In this document: positions 45,391 to 57,200 of the stretch, piece after piece
How the letters are laid out: every line of letters begins with the position of its first letter
How positions within the stretch are numbered: position 1 is the first letter of the stretch
Assembly (NCBI GenBank): GCA_016081115.2
Contig: CM071935.1
Coordinates: 26,764,653 to 26,828,652, forward strand
Direction of reading: 5' to 3'
DNA length: 64,000 nt
Source: Rehmannia glutinosa
Taxonomy: Eukaryota; Streptophyta; Magnoliopsida; Lamiales; Orobanchaceae
Notes under the pieces: model-generated
What the model was told of the DNA's origin: nothing
The model's input: only the letters and a program-made list of their open reading frames with translations
Databases searched by the model: none
Program-made: the position numbers and the translations under genes

Positions 45391-45392
<2 letters not shown>

Positions 45393-45425
<33 letters not shown>
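45393..45425. repeat. (TA)n tract right of E7
   Basis: About 16 TA units closing the E6-E7 pair. Confidence 0.9.
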
Positions 45426-45426
<1 letters not shown>

Positions 45427-45427
<1 letters not shown>

Positions 45428-45698
45428 CGGAGACATGGGCCAACCTGCACCCCGCCCCCCTTATAAAAAAATAATCACACTAAAAATTTTAAAAAAATAT
45501 TTTAGTTATAATTTATATAATTATTTTTTGTTTTTTCTATTTTGCCCACCCACTTGTGTGTATTGGCCCATCTCAATATTTTTTTTTAGGTTTCGTCATT
45601 GTATATATACAAGCACATATATGATAAACCTAGTGGGGCCCTAAAAATTTGGGGGCCGAGGGTGGAGCGTTTCTTGGGTCCCCTCCTCAAGGCCGCCA
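45427..45698. mobile_element. hAT-like MITE
   Basis: Left end AGCGGAGACATGGGCC. The right end, reverse-complemented, reads AGTGGCGGCCTTGAGGAGGG; with GGGGGCC-type sequence inside both ends, this resembles plant hAT ends (compare CAGGGGCGGACCCAGA at 29,625). About 270 bp; target duplication not clear. Confidence 0.45.
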
Positions 45699-45761
45699 CT
45701 AGTCAAAGCACATACGCATCTGGCGCCCGGGTGGACTTGGAGCATTATGTATATGTGATAG

Positions 45762-45866
45762 CACTACAAGAAATTTGCAAAATAAGCGAGAAATTTCCGT
45801 TGGTAACACCTAATAATCTGTCGATAAAATTATTACCGCGGAAACCAAACGTCAGCCAAACATAGT
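45762..45866 (+). mobile_element. CACTA-type terminus
   Basis: CACTACAAGAAATTTGCAAA followed by GCGAGAAATTTCCGTTGGTA is a typical En/Spm (CACTA) end with a subterminal TTCCG motif. CATAGTG about 100 bp further could be a miniature right end, but no 3-bp target duplication matches, so this may be only one terminus of a larger broken element. Confidence 0.55.
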
Positions 45867-46564
45867 GGTTAGAATTTGCAACATGCCATCCTTCATACTT
45901 TCCTCGAGGAATCTAGTATATAAAAGTGATGTTGCTCAAAAGTGCATCACTCAAAGTCAAGGTAGTTGAGTTTGTCGATCTAAATTTCTCGATGTGAGCT
46001 AAGAAAATCTTCGAGTAAGAACTAGATAGCAACACACGGAAGCAAGGTTAGGGTGTCCATGGGGTGGTCGAGGAAGGCCCTCCGATGCTTAAGTCGATGA
46101 CTGTATGGGAGAAAAATCCAGAGCATTGGAAAGTAATAATCAATGATTAATTGAACTCACTCTTAAATGAACATGGATATGCCTTTTTATACCTAGAATG
46201 AGTGGCTACATGAGCTTGATATAATAAAGAGGGCCACTTAGGCTGTAGTAGGCCTCGTGGGCCGTAAATAGTAAAGTGAGCATCATGGATAACTCAATAA
46301 TAGTCTGGGCCTCATGGGCTAATTGATAATATTTGGACCCAATAATAAATATTCATGGGTGAATAATTAAATATATATATAACTATGGTTTTACCCCGAA
46401 CAAAGTGTAAAATGTATATAACAATATCGAGGATGTTTGGATAAATTCATTTTAAACATCTTATAAACTTCTATATATTAAAAGGTATTTTGGAGCTTAA
46501 AGATATTAGATATATCTCATTTTAAAAATAATTTGTTGAAGTGTTAAGAAAAAATAAAATTATC
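45867..46564. other. unassigned, transposon-like
   Basis: GGTTAGGGTGTCCATGGGGT..GTCGAGGAAGGCCCTCCGAT (46,044-46,086) has the look of retroelement UTR. No coding or termini. Confidence 0.35.
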
Positions 46565-47266
46565 GTGCATTTGGATTGAGGAATTTCAAACCCAATGTAT
46601 TTGAAAATGAATGGATTTCAAATACCTTGATTTGAAATCTATTTCTTGTTTGGATGATGAGGATTTGTGTAGAGATTTCAAACCAATCGTAAAATTTTGA
46701 TAAAAAATTTAGAACCTCTAATCATTTTCTTAATTGGCATCTAATAAATAAAAATAAATGATATAATCTTATTATTTTTATTAATAATTATAATTTTATA
46801 AATTAATAAAAATATGAAATATATAAATTTTATTATGTGTGAATATGTGTGATGGAGAGTGTGTGTGAATATGTGTGTGTGAGAGAGAGAGAGAGAGAGA
46901 GTGTGTGTGTGTGTGTGTGTGTGTGTGCGATGTGTGTGCAATGTGTGTAAGTGTGTGCAACATATGTGTGTGTGTAAATATGTAAGTGTGTGTGTGTGTG
47001 TGTGTGTGTGCGTATGTGTGTGTGTGTTTGTGAATGTGTGTGCAATGTGTGTTTGTGAATGTGTGTGCAATGTGTGTTTGAATATGTAAATGTGCATAAA
47101 GAAAGAAAATAATAGATTTCAAATGACTAGGTTTTGGGATGAATTTAAAATCTCTTAAAATGAACTAAACTTTAAAATGAATTTGCAATCCATTGATTTG
47201 GATTTGTAATCCAAACAAGGGTGTGAGTTTAGTTTAGAGTTTTCAAATCTACGATCCCAAATGCAC
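46565..47266. mobile_element. MITE with an internal GT/GA microsatellite
   Basis: Left end GTGCATTTGGATTGAGGAAT(TTCAAA). The right end, reverse-complemented, is GTGCATTTGGGATCGTAGAT(TTGAAA). About 700 bp, much of it the GT repeat. A second MITE starts 8 bp beyond. Confidence 0.55.
46848..47093. repeat. compound (GT)n/(GA)n microsatellite
   Basis: About 245 bp of GTGTGTGT runs interrupted by GAGAGA (46,880-46,900), CAATGTGT and GTAAGTGT variants. All frames are open by composition (His/Thr or Cys/Val runs); these are not genes. Confidence 0.95.
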
Positions 47267-47274
47267 CCATATGT

Positions 47275-47493
47275 TGCATTTAGATGGGGAGATTTGGATT
47301 TGGGCGAAGATTTGGAGGGAGGATTTGAAATGACTTTTATCTAAGATGGTTTGAAGTCCTCCATAATTACTCCAAAAATAAATTCTAAGAATTTCAAATC
47401 TATCATAAAATGACTTCATCGAAAGAACATCAATCAATGGATTTGCTATAATGAATTTGAAATTCTTAGCTCTAAATCCATCAATCCAAGTGA
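47275..47493. mobile_element. MITE, sibling of 4,683-4,895
   Basis: TGCATTTAGATGGGGAGATT at left; the right end, reverse-complemented, is CACTTGGATTGATGGATTTA. Shares the interior with the 4.7-kb copy (GGATTTGAAATGACTT, GAAGTCCTCCATAATTACTC). About 220 bp. Confidence 0.6.
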
Positions 47494-48296
47494 GCCTTTT
47501 GAAAAAATTAATTGACAATTTTGTTATTACGATTATTAAAACTAACGAAGAGTTTTAAACTAACATCTCATCAACCACATATACTAAATGAAAAAATAAA
47601 TATGACATATGCCATCACCTCATTATTCGCGACATGTGTCAAATCATCGATTCATCAATTTCACATGACGGCTTCATATTTATCCATGGGGAACCACTAA
47701 ATTATATATATTTTCCATATATAATCTAAAACATAACAAATAATCCTAAATCTATACAATCTATTTTTGTAAATCAAAGGTTCTATCTATACGATTTAAT
47801 AAAATCTAAAAAGGTAAATTATAATCCAAAAATCAAAGCTTCTATTTATACAATCTAAATAATTTATCTATATAATCTAAAAACAAACTACTCTAAAAAA
47901 TGGATATATACTTATTGGATACTTTTAATTAATCAATTATCACAATTAACTAAATGACTTTTGAAAGCATAAAAATTTAAGTATCAATCATTGCAATATA
48001 CAATTAATTTTTGGAAAATTAATGTGAAAATAGTTGTAACAATGTAATCTATATAAATAATAATCAAGTCATTTATAAATAGTAGCACAAAAAATTTCCA
48101 CCTAAACGACCCTCCTAAAATTAGTAAAGTAATTTAGGCATTAACGTAACTTTGGTAAAACTACAAATCATGTTGTTTATGAAACTCCAATCAATGTTAC
48201 ATTTGGTAAAATAAAATGTCACGTTTTTTATGGAATTCTAATTAAATTATTTTCGGTTTTTATATTAATCATTTGATTACAACTATTGGAAACTTT
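47494..48296. other. AT-rich DNA, nothing recognised
   Basis: About 0.8 kb with no supported gene. It borders the broken end of the copia gag. Confidence 0.45.
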
Positions 48297-48800
48297 TTAT
48301 TGATTACGGTAAATTGAACAATTGTTTATAGTGTTCAACGTGATCGCGTCCCTACCATACTTAATGGAAGATTTAATATCACTATAAGACTTGGGAATAA
48401 CATTCAAAAGTACAATGGGAGTATAATCATCAATATTTTTTTTATTACTAGTCGGTTTAATGTCTGAATCAATTTGATAAACACATCCAAATTTTGATTC
48501 ACACATCTTTTGTTTAAGTCAAGTTTAAATCAATTTTTTTCCAATAAAATGAGCTTATTAGGCAAGAAGTTTGATGATACAATTCTTCTAACTTTTTCAT
48601 AAAGCTTTGTAGAATCAAGGCACCAACTTTTATAAGTACAAAGTCGGAAAGTTTTAGAATTATAGAAGAATAAGCATACTCACCATTTCGCTTCTTTCTT
48701 TTCAACAATTTCTTTTTCTGATTATAAGAACCACTCACAACTTTAAAGACTTTTGTTGAATTATCCTTTCATTTTCGCCATATCGAAAAAATCAAATTTT
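48297..48800 (-). pseudogene. copia gag remnant (element C)
   Basis: The minus strand contains KKLEELYHQTS and, in another frame, LPNKLILLEK, then YTPIVLLNVIPKSYSDIKSS followed by KYGRDAITLNTI, the copia gag (UBN2) core (usual LL.SLP.SY...K..I.YGRD.LTL). Several frameshifts. It lies downstream of the primer site at 49,305, in the right order for a 5' element end. Pol is absent beyond 48,297. Confidence 0.75.
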
Positions 48801-49304
48801 CAATTATACGGTTCAAGATTATAACCAGGCATAACCATTTTCAAAAGCCATGATAATTTTTAGAAAATAAAAAGGCACACAAAGCGAGGTTATAAGCATA
48901 ATACTCACATATTAACATAGACTCGGATAATACGCGACCCAAAAATAAAAGGCCACAAACAAGGGCCCATTGTACCTGAGAATTCAGTATACTCGCGGTG
49001 TAGGGTCAAGTGGCTTTAAGCTCGAGTTCCTTTTTATACGAAATATAAAAAACTAAAATATGAGCAACTACCAACAAATGCGAAGCAGAGCAAATTAAGG
49101 TAGAAATAAGGATCACACGAGAATCTTAATATTCTACAACAACAAATCCCCAACAAACAAAAACCGCGAAAGCGGTATTTACACTACAAAAAGCGATAAA
49201 CCCGGTAAGCGGCATGTTCTGCTACAAAAAAGTAGTGAAAGGGGTTATAAGTCGCTTTACAGTGAAACCCTACGGTAAGGGTTTCGTACCACCACAACGA
49301 GGAT
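48801..49304 (-). other. copia C leader
   Basis: About 0.5 kb between the primer site and gag, without coding, as expected for the 5' untranslated region of a copia element. Confidence 0.45.
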
Positions 49305-49316
49305 GCTTTGATACCA
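49305..49316 (-). other. primer-binding site
   Basis: The minus strand reads TGGTATCAAAGC, one mismatch from the TGGTATCAGAGC initiator-Met tRNA site of plant copia elements, four bases after the LTR end ...GATACCA. Confidence 0.75.
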
Positions 49317-49320
49317 CTTT

Positions 49321-49908
49321 TGGTATCGACCCCACTGTATAAACCGAGTGCCATAGCCGAAATAATTCTGAGGCTAACAAATAAGCTATTACAATGCCTA
49401 GCCTACGGATTAGGGATTACAATCCATCTAAACAAAAGCGATAAATTACAAACTAACTCTTTGCAACACAAAAGGCAACTGGGAAGGTAACTTTCCCCAT
49501 TCAAAGGTAAGAAAGACCAAGCAAATATAGACAAAAACACGATATACCCAAACGCAACAATCAGAATGAGAAACGGTGAAGAGGAATCAAAGCGAGACGG
49601 ACTCTTTTGAACCACGATCCCCTGACAACAAGCTGAAGCTGGCTGGATATCGAACTTTGGACCGATTGACTGGATCAGATAAACTCCTTCATATTCACAA
49701 GAGAATCGAAGCACTCCAAGGTTGGCCACAATGAGAAACCCACCAAAGCCTTCCAGCCTGTAAAAACCCACAAATGATTAAAGCCGAAACACCCTTTTGT
49801 AGAAAACCAAGAAAACAACAAAACCTTCCGATCAAAAAGCATGATCGGATGATAGGAAGACCACCTTGAACCCTGAATCCCAAAATATCTCACGAAAAAT
49901 CATATTTT

Positions 49909-49961
<53 letters not shown>

Positions 49962-50459
49962 AATAGATTTAAGAAAATAAAACAGCGATGGTTTAGAGAG
50001 AGACAAATTAGTGTTATGTTTGTTTGGGTTCAAAGAGGACAAATAAATGAACTTAATGCATACAAAATTTAATCCAAAATGGATGGAGCCCGAGATGATG
50101 AGTGAAGGGTCTTGGTTGCATTCTGTGAGTTCTCTTTGGCTGAAAAGAAATGGTACAAGAATAGCTAAACATTGCGGAGAATCCATAAGAGAACTCGGTG
50201 AGTATTTTTAATAGATATAATTTGATTGATACAAAATGACAATGAGGAAAGCGATTTATACAAATGTACAACCAAATAAAACCTTTCAGTGCAAATTCGA
50301 TATAAGAAAAGATTCCAATTGTACTACCTACAATGATGGTGACAAGTGGCCGCGATATCCATATTTCAAAATCATAGTCACAAACATTATCACGATAAGC
50401 ACGGATCTTTATAAGAGCATCTTTGATGAATTCTTTGAATTTATTTTGTGTCCCCAACA
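49321..50459 (-). repeat. copia LTR shared by pol (B) and gag (C)
   Basis: The minus strand starts TGTTGGGGACACAAAATAAA at 50,459, directly after GATGGGGGA (polypurine tract, 50,460-50,468), and ends GTCGATACCA at 49,321, directly before the primer site. It is therefore a 3' LTR for the pol remnant on its right and a 5' LTR for the gag remnant on its left. About 1.14 kb including a (TA)n(GA)n tract. Confidence 0.65.
49910..49963. repeat. (TA)n(GA)n microsatellite in the LTR
   Basis: ATATAT run followed by GAGAGA. Unlike the train junctions, no TIR element adjoins it. Confidence 0.9.
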
Positions 50460-50468
50460 TCCCCCATC

Positions 50469-50763
50469 AATCAGTGAGAATTAAGGATGTGATTGAGACG
50501 ATTCCTTACGAGAGAAGAATTGATAGCTCGGAGGTTTGGTGAAAATATCGCCATTCTATTGCGATAAAGAACATAATGAACTCCGAAGTTCTTTTGGCGA
50601 CCTTTTCCACGAACAAAATCATAATCCCATTTCGATATGCTTTGTTAGCGTGCAAAAACGGAGTTGGAAGCCAAAAATATAGTACTTTCATTGTCAACCC
50701 AAATGATCTGGTTTGAAATAGAAAAAGTTGCAATTTAGTTAATAAATATGATAACGAAGTCAT
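50469..50763 (-). pseudogene. copia RNase H C-terminus (element B)
   Basis: The minus strand has IWVDNESTIFLA-like residues (frame changes), then KAYRNGIMILFVEKVAKRTS and SEFIMFF..IEWRYFHQTSE, matching the copia RNase H end (HTKHIE.....R.KV.......YV.....AD..TK). Degenerate. Confidence 0.65.
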
Positions 50764-51161
50764 TTAAAGGCTAAACTTGAGCAAGGCTTGATACTCGCCC
50801 ATCTTTAGATTTTGAAATAGAATGCCGTTTTGTTACTGCGGCCAAGAAACAAGATTGTCCCAAGATAAATGCAAATGCCCGAAGTGACCTTCTATCATCA
50901 ACATCAAAGCCAGAGTCACTCGAGAAAAGCACATCGAGTGAAGGCTGTGATTTTCTAAAAGAAGACCATAATTATCGATTGCACCGCCAATCTGAAGAAT
51001 TGCTTTCTGACGCTTCCAATGTGTGTGTCCAACCGATTGGCCATATCTTGGCCGACTTTATTAAAACCGAAAAGCAATCTCTAGTCTAGTAATGGTAACA
51101 TATTGCAAAGCTCGATCTCCTATCTTTTGTGAAGGATTGAAACAAGCTGCGCCCATCATAC

Positions 51162-51371
51162 TTAGAAAGATGAGGGAGAGATCATTGGTGTAGGATATGC
51201 TTTTGCCGGACATGCGGCCCGTTGAAGCGATTCTTTAACATACTTCCTTTGAATCAAATGCAATCCTTGAAGTTTTTCTTCTATACCCGATAAATGGTGT
51301 AAAGGTCGAATTTTTCGGGAGAAAAGTGCTCTCGAGTTAACTTTGCTCGAATGCAATCCCAACATCATCAT
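51162..51371 (-). pseudogene. copia reverse transcriptase C-terminal remnant
   Basis: MMMLGLHSSKVNSR..., then GLHLIQRKYVKESLQRAACP and KAYPTPM. The Q.KY...LL.....KP..TPM block is the conserved end of copia reverse transcriptase. In-frame over 69 residues but isolated from the rest. Confidence 0.75.
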
Positions 51372-51539
51372 TTCCCGATCAAGAATATCATCAACATAGA
51401 TTAAAATGAAGATCTTGGACTGTCATTTGATTGATAGAATAGAGAATTATCGGCTCTAGAATTTGTGAATCCAAATCGGAAAGAGTGCCGCCCAACGCAG
51501 ATACCAGGCTCTTGATGCTGTTTTAAATACATAAATACT

Positions 51540-51960
51540 TTGGTTAATTTGCATACCATCATGTTACAATTAGTCTCAATTCCTTGAGTGCCTCATATAT
51601 ATTTCTCACAAGACAAGCTGTCCATTTAAAGTGCATTACTAACATCAAGTTGTCTAATCTTCGAATATGAAATAAACATGAGTTGAGAACAACTCTAATA
51701 GTAGTGGGCTTCTGGCCATTTGAAAGTTTCTTGAAAATCAAAAACCTGTGATTGAGTGAATCTTGTGCAACTAATCTTGCTTTGTATTTAGCCACCGCCC
51801 TTCAAGATGCCTTTTAATTTTAAAAACCATATCATGACAAGATTCTTTCCTTCGGGAAGGGATGTCAAAATCCAGGTTTATTTTTAATCAATGCATCAAA
51901 CTCTTCTTGCATTGCAGATTTCCATTTAGGATTATGTAAGCTTCTTGGGTGATTTAGAGC
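51540..51960 (-). pseudogene. copia reverse transcriptase N-terminal remnant
   Basis: The minus strand from about 51,950: PKWKSAMQEEFDALIKNKTW (frames combined), LPEGKNLV, then AKYKARLVAQ, VLNSCLFHIRRLDNLMLVMH and a KEVYM-like segment. These correspond to W..AM..E..AL..N.TW, KARLVAKG and QLDV..AFL of copia reverse transcriptase. The YVDD catalytic box was not found. Frameshifts throughout. Confidence 0.75.
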
Positions 51961-52389
51961 TCGACCACTTCTGAACGATCACAAAAAAAAGCTTTTTTTA
52001 GATATACGACCCATTGAGGTAATCATAGAGTGTTTATTAGTATGAGCCACATTTTACTGCAGGACTGACTTGTATATGAAGATGGAGTGGCGGGTTATCT
52101 TATATTATTTTTAGTTTGATTTTCCATGGACTTAGAGGGTATATTAGTAACATTTGGTAATTCAACAATCAATGGAATAGATTCAATAAGTACCGTTATC
52201 CAGACAAAGAATGAACATCATGAGTAGAAGAAGAAGAGTGATCGGTGTGTGTATGATCCAGCGAGGGATGTGAATCCACGATGCCAGAAAGACTTGAAAA
52301 GGAATAGAAAAAGAGGAACCATTATTAATAACGGGAGAATGAATCGCATCCTTGTTTAGACGAGAGAAGAACTTGTTATGGGTTTGTTA
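51961..52389 (-). other. degraded copia pol linker
   Basis: Between integrase and reverse transcriptase remnants; the position fits the variable integrase C-terminus. Too degraded to translate. Confidence 0.4.
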
Positions 52390-52747
52390 CGAAAGGGAAT
52401 ACTATTTCATCAAAAAGAACATGTCTGGATAAGATCACCTTTTATTAGGAAGAAGAATTTTGTACCCTCTTTGTATTGATTACTATATCCCTGAAAACAC
52501 CAACAACAAACCTATATTGGAGTTTATGATGATTATAGGACCTCGTGTAGGGAAAACATTGGCAACCAAAAAACTTTTAGAGTGGAATATCAGGTTTATG
52601 TTTATGCGGGGATCTCAAAGAAGTCAAAAATGAATTTTTGAGGAATCCGATTATGAGGTAAGTGGATGTCTAAAGATTCAATCCCATATTGGAGAGGAAT
52701 TTTAGATTGAGCTAAAAGGGACAAATCCATTTCAACAATATGCTTGT
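52390..52747 (-). pseudogene. copia integrase remnant, cut by LTR insertion
   Basis: The minus strand immediately inside the LTR boundary reads HIVEMDLSLLAQSKIPLQYW, then PDYSTLKVFGCQC-like residues, YSNQYKGYKIL and a SRHVLFDE-like segment (several frames), which match the copia integrase (RHI.E.GL.LL..A..P...W; LKVFGC; HVxFDE). The upstream half, with the catalytic DDE start, is missing because the Sirevirus-like LTR begins at 52,748. Confidence 0.75.
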
Positions 52748-54212
52748 TGTAGGTCCCAGTGTGTGACTAAGGTTTAGAAGGGGTTGAATAAACCTTACCA
52801 ACTTTTGATTGATCATTTAAAGAAATTCTGGAGTTAACACAAACAAATAAGTCCTTGAGGGACAACTAAGTTATATGTCCCGTGAGTTAGCCGCAGCGGA
52901 CTCGATAGAGCATTGATAGAATAACTCAACCGTTTTAACACAAACTTAACTTGGATGTGTTGGTTTTATCAGCGGAAGACTTAACACCACTTGAATTTGA
53001 TTTAAACTTGTTTTAACACTTGATTTTAGCACTTAGTTAATTATCGGTTGGATAGCAAATTATCGTGAGATATAAGTAAGTATCGTAAATAAAAGTGCTG
53101 AAGTGTAAATGACAAAAATGATTTTTATAAAAGGTTCGAAGATGGGGTAGTCTTTCAATCTCTCTTCTCCAACTCTGGAGGAATCCACTAAGTAATGATC
53201 GGTTCACAAAGTGGTTCTCAGTCTAGAGACAGTCTTGATCACCGCCTGACTTGCTCGTTGGACTCGATCTAGAGATGCCTTGGTCACAAGAATAAGCGGC
53301 TTCTCTTCGGCTCGGCCCCTCACGGGGCAGGCCTTCTCACTAGCTCTTTCTCAAGCTTATTGGATTTGATCACGAAGCCCTCAATAACACAGGCCTGTTC
53401 GACACTTGAACCTTCCTACAATCCCCTTGGAAAGTAGACCCCTTTTGATTCTTCAAAAGTTTCTATTCAACGAGTTTGAAGTAGTCTTTCCTTCACGACT
53501 TTGTGTTGGATTGATTTATTCTAGTTTGAGGCTTGAGGAGTTTCCTTGAATATCTTGAGAATATTTTCAAAGTTCTGTTTGAATATTGCTTGCTCATTCG
53601 TGGTTGAGTAACCTTTTCTCAATGTGTTTCACCATTTATAGTGAACATTCAAAAATTTGCTCGTTGAAGAGATAGGCTGATTTTTCAAAAAACTGTGTTT
53701 CGTTAGCTTGTCTTTTCTTGGTCTTCAATCTTGAGATGTAGACCTTTCCTCGTATTAAATGGATGTTCGACTTTCAGGTTCGACATGAGGTGCGGTCTTC
53801 CTATTGATTTATTCCTTTTGCGCTTAAGGTCGAGCACTTTAAGACACAGGCGTTAAGTATTACTTATTTAAGTAATGTTCTTTGACTTCTGCAATGGATT
53901 CCTTCGATTGACTTCTCTTGGTCACCCTTAATTCAGGAGTGACTTGAGTTTGCTCCCGTCATTTGAAGACTCAATTGTCACTTTCAACTGTGACTTGGCT
54001 TCTTGAGATGACTTAGATCGACACTTCAGCGCTTGTTCCCACAACGGAGTCTTCACACTTGATCTTGATTGACTTAACGTATTTCCAGGCGTAGTTGAGC
54101 TTTCTTTTTCCCTATCTATTACAATAAAATTACAAGGAAAATGGGGTGCCAACTTTCTAGTTTAAGTTTTTACATGGCATTCATCAAAATCTACAAAATA
54201 AATTTCCCAACA
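52748..54212 (-). repeat. Sirevirus-like copia 3' LTR
   Basis: TG...CA ends, about 1.47 kb, full-length match to the solo LTR at 4,910-6,498. On its right, the minus strand reads TGGCATCATCAAAAAGGGGT right before the LTR, the polypurine region typical of Sirevirus/Maximus-type copia elements. It therefore belongs to an element extending rightward and interrupts the older copia B integrase on its left. Flank CTTGT at 52,743-52,747; the other copy was not located. Confidence 0.8.
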
Positions 54213-57200
54213 ATTTACCCCTTTTTGATGATGCCAAAACTTAAAAACATTTAAACAAAATATAAACAATAAAAATACATACAGACAATGTACAAAAAGA
54301 ATGTATGCGTAGAATCAATCATTTTATTGATCATAGCATTCTTGTCTTTACATAGCTTTTACAAAGTGTATCGGAGCATATTTAAATCTAAGCAAATTAC
54401 AAGCATCTATCTTTAAGATACAAATATAAAGTGACAAATTATAAACACTTTATTGAATATATGAGATGAGCACACAAAAATGTATTTACAAGAGTAAAAA
54501 CATGAAGGGTTCGCAGCAACACTTCATCGTCTTATTTGCCTCCTTATTTCTCTTGACTCTGTCATCATCACTCTCTTTCTTTTTCTTTCATCTTGGTTTG
54601 CTTTCCTTTTCATAAGCTCTTTTTGCATCACGTCTTTTTGCTTCCTCTCTTGCCTCTCTTGCCATAAGTGGTCTTGTCTTCTATTTTCCTCTATTCTTTT
54701 CACGTAGTCGGATTCTTCCCTTGCCACTTCCATTCGTCATACCCGGCCCCAGTAGATCCTTCCCTTCTGCATCGGGATCTACATATTGATATTTTTGAGG
54801 TAGAGTCTAAAAGTCGAAACCTTTTCCTCCACCTTCCTCCTCCTCCGGTGTATCTTGTCAGAGTCTTCTGCTTACGACCAATGGCTTTGGTAGTTGTTTG
54901 CTATCGGCTTCTTCGCATAACTTCAAACCATACTTCTCCCAAACGGATCCAGGCTTGGGCTACAAACATCTTACGGAAATAGCCTTCGGATTCGGAGTGT
55001 CTTAAGTTCTTCATGACGAGATCTTGCTCCGGATCAAATCTCATATGGAATAGATCTTGATCCTTCCCCTGTAGGAATGCCACATAATTGTTTTATCACT
55101 ACTTTAATGCGGGCATCCGCTTTTTATCGAACTCTTCCGATCTGCTACTACAATCTTTCTTTTACGCACATGGGCTGTAGTGTTCGATCGCAGAAAGTTC
55201 TTAAGCAAGTTTGCTGATTATTGAGCTCTCACATGACCGCTCTTTGAGGGGTTTCACAATCATTAGTGTATCAAATCCTTTGACTTTTCCCCCTCAACTT
55301 GCTTTTCCCTTTTTCTTCTCATCAGCTACTTTCTCTGGTACATTTTATCAAACAACTTCCTAGGTACTCATCTTCCCCCTTCTTGGCATCATCAAAGGAG
55401 AGAAGGACCCCGGGAACATTCTGCGAGCATGAAGTCCGGTCTTTCGAGAGTGAGTTACTTGGAGTCTCTTGCGGCATGTCTTGACCGAAATGCTCAACGA
55501 GTGGCCTTTAATTCACCTGCCACTAGTTTCATTTTGACCGTGAGAAGGTTGAACTTTGTATTCATGTTCTCCTCAACACGCGAGAATTTCTTTTGATGAA
55601 ATTCAACTTAACTCCGTTTCAGTTGTGTGGGAGGCATGCGTCTTTCCATATACGCTGCATCCTCTTTTCATATCGATTGTCGGCCTCCAAACAAGCATCT
55701 TATTTATCTGATGCCTTGAAATATTGAACTTGTTCGTATCCACATTACTCTGCACTGCGACACCACTCCTTGATTCATACACTATCCCTCTTAAATCTAC
55801 TCGTGAGGTTGGCATCTCTATTGTCCAGGCGTGGATCTAATGAGGCTCGGTGTCGTTCGATCTTCTCAATCTCTCCATATTTTCTTGAAGACTTCACGGA
55901 TCTCAAGGGCTTATCACTCGGTGGCGGCTTTCTACATCAAAATCAAGGTTCTTGCACAGCAGCCTGGAGTAGGGGATGCTGGATCTTCTCGACGGTGTAT
56001 CGTCGTTGCTATTTAGCCGTTTTCTTCCCTCAGCTGCAGCGACTTAAGTGAAAAGGGAAATAGTTGCTCAAAAGTATCATCTCGCACATAAGGGATTGAA
56101 AATTCGATGCAGGTCTGTGATGATTGTGGTGGAGCTCGATCTGGCTTGTAGTCGTAGAACTGCCGCCTGAGATGACTCGGTTTAATTTGCATTTGAATGG
56201 GTTAGCGGTGATCGAGCACCAGTATCTTGCGGCTTCTTGACCTCGATGGATTTTGCTAAGTGAAGTACCTGGTCTTTCTACTGTTATCGGCATCATCAAA
56301 TGATGAAGAAATATGGGGGCTTGGTTCATCATCAAGTTAAATGTTTGGCCAAACTTTGAAACTCGATTGACTTGTCGCGGTGGAACATCTCACCGGGTCC
56401 TTTTGATGTTCAACGGTGTGGACTCGACTTTATCTTGAGACCTAGAAATGATATGTCGGGGTTTTCTGGGAGTCATGAAGTGCACTTATCCCTTCTCGGA
56501 TTCAACAATGTTAACGGGAGGGATGTTTTAACTTGAGCTTTACCCAGGAGGTCTCAACTTCCCTTGGGCCTTCAACACCTCTAGCAGTCTCAATCAGAGA
56601 GAGGCCTTCTTACATTCCCTTCCGATCGCGGTTGCCTTGGGGTGTTGGACCCGTAAGCATCCGAATGAGTCTTAACCCCATGGATTGCACTTTCATCGCC
56701 CGGTGTTAACTCCTGGGGCATTTCCATCTTTTTGTGCCTCAATCAGCAACGGCAATGTCCTCGAAAGTAAGCGGTGACATTTCAATTGGGACGGACTCAT
56801 CTGTCCCCGAAGCTTCATTAATGTCAACTCTGTTGTGTTCGTTTTCGGTTTCTACTTCACACTCATTTCTTCAATATGGAGTCATCTACAACATCCTCCG
56901 ACCTGTTGCGGTGAGTGAGTTTTCCCTCACCTGGCACACCAACTGTGTGGCCCGATGATGGGGTCACTCTTCTCGGACTTATGGCTTCCGTTGAGTGCTC
57001 AGGCCCGTTTGGCGGTGGTAAGACACCTTGATGAGGGGTCGCTCAGCTTAGGTGCCCCAAATTCAGTTTCATTGCCATTTCCCTTGAACCATCCTCGACC
57101 GGATATGGACAAGGGCGTAACGATCTTGGCGTAAATATGTTGTGATACTCCTAGATCGAGTGCATGAGAGATTGTGAGGACTCTCACAGTCGCTTCATAC

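Larger units (their letters stand above)
41120..45392 (+). mobile_element. TA-tract TIR element E7 with FAR1-type gene remnant
   Basis: Left end GGGGGAGTTATATAGGACTC..TATGAGCACATATGACCAAA. The right end, reverse-complemented, reads GATATGGTGAGTCCATATAA..ATGTGAGTATGTGAGACCAA. About 4.27 kb, the longest member, bounded by TA tracts. From left to right: a leader, a broken FAR1-type gene with intron (41,475-42,797), 1.2 kb of GCTTATT-rich DNA, a 0.8-kb block of AAGCAACATCC-type repeats, and a minus-strand TC-rich leader with a short frame (44,880-45,130). Confidence 0.78.

Noticed and set aside
45762..45866. Complete miniature CACTA element
   Set aside because: A possible TAGTG right end exists, but the flanking triplets (TAG and GTT) do not match, so only a single terminus is claimed.
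46741..47122. Several long minus- and plus-strand frames with His/Thr or Cys/Val runs
   Set aside because: They are translations of the (GT)n microsatellite; a dinucleotide repeat is open in most frames by composition.
49403..50460. Minus-strand frames of 98-135 codons
   Set aside because: They fall inside the copia LTR bounded by a polypurine tract and a primer site; no known domain, so chance frames.
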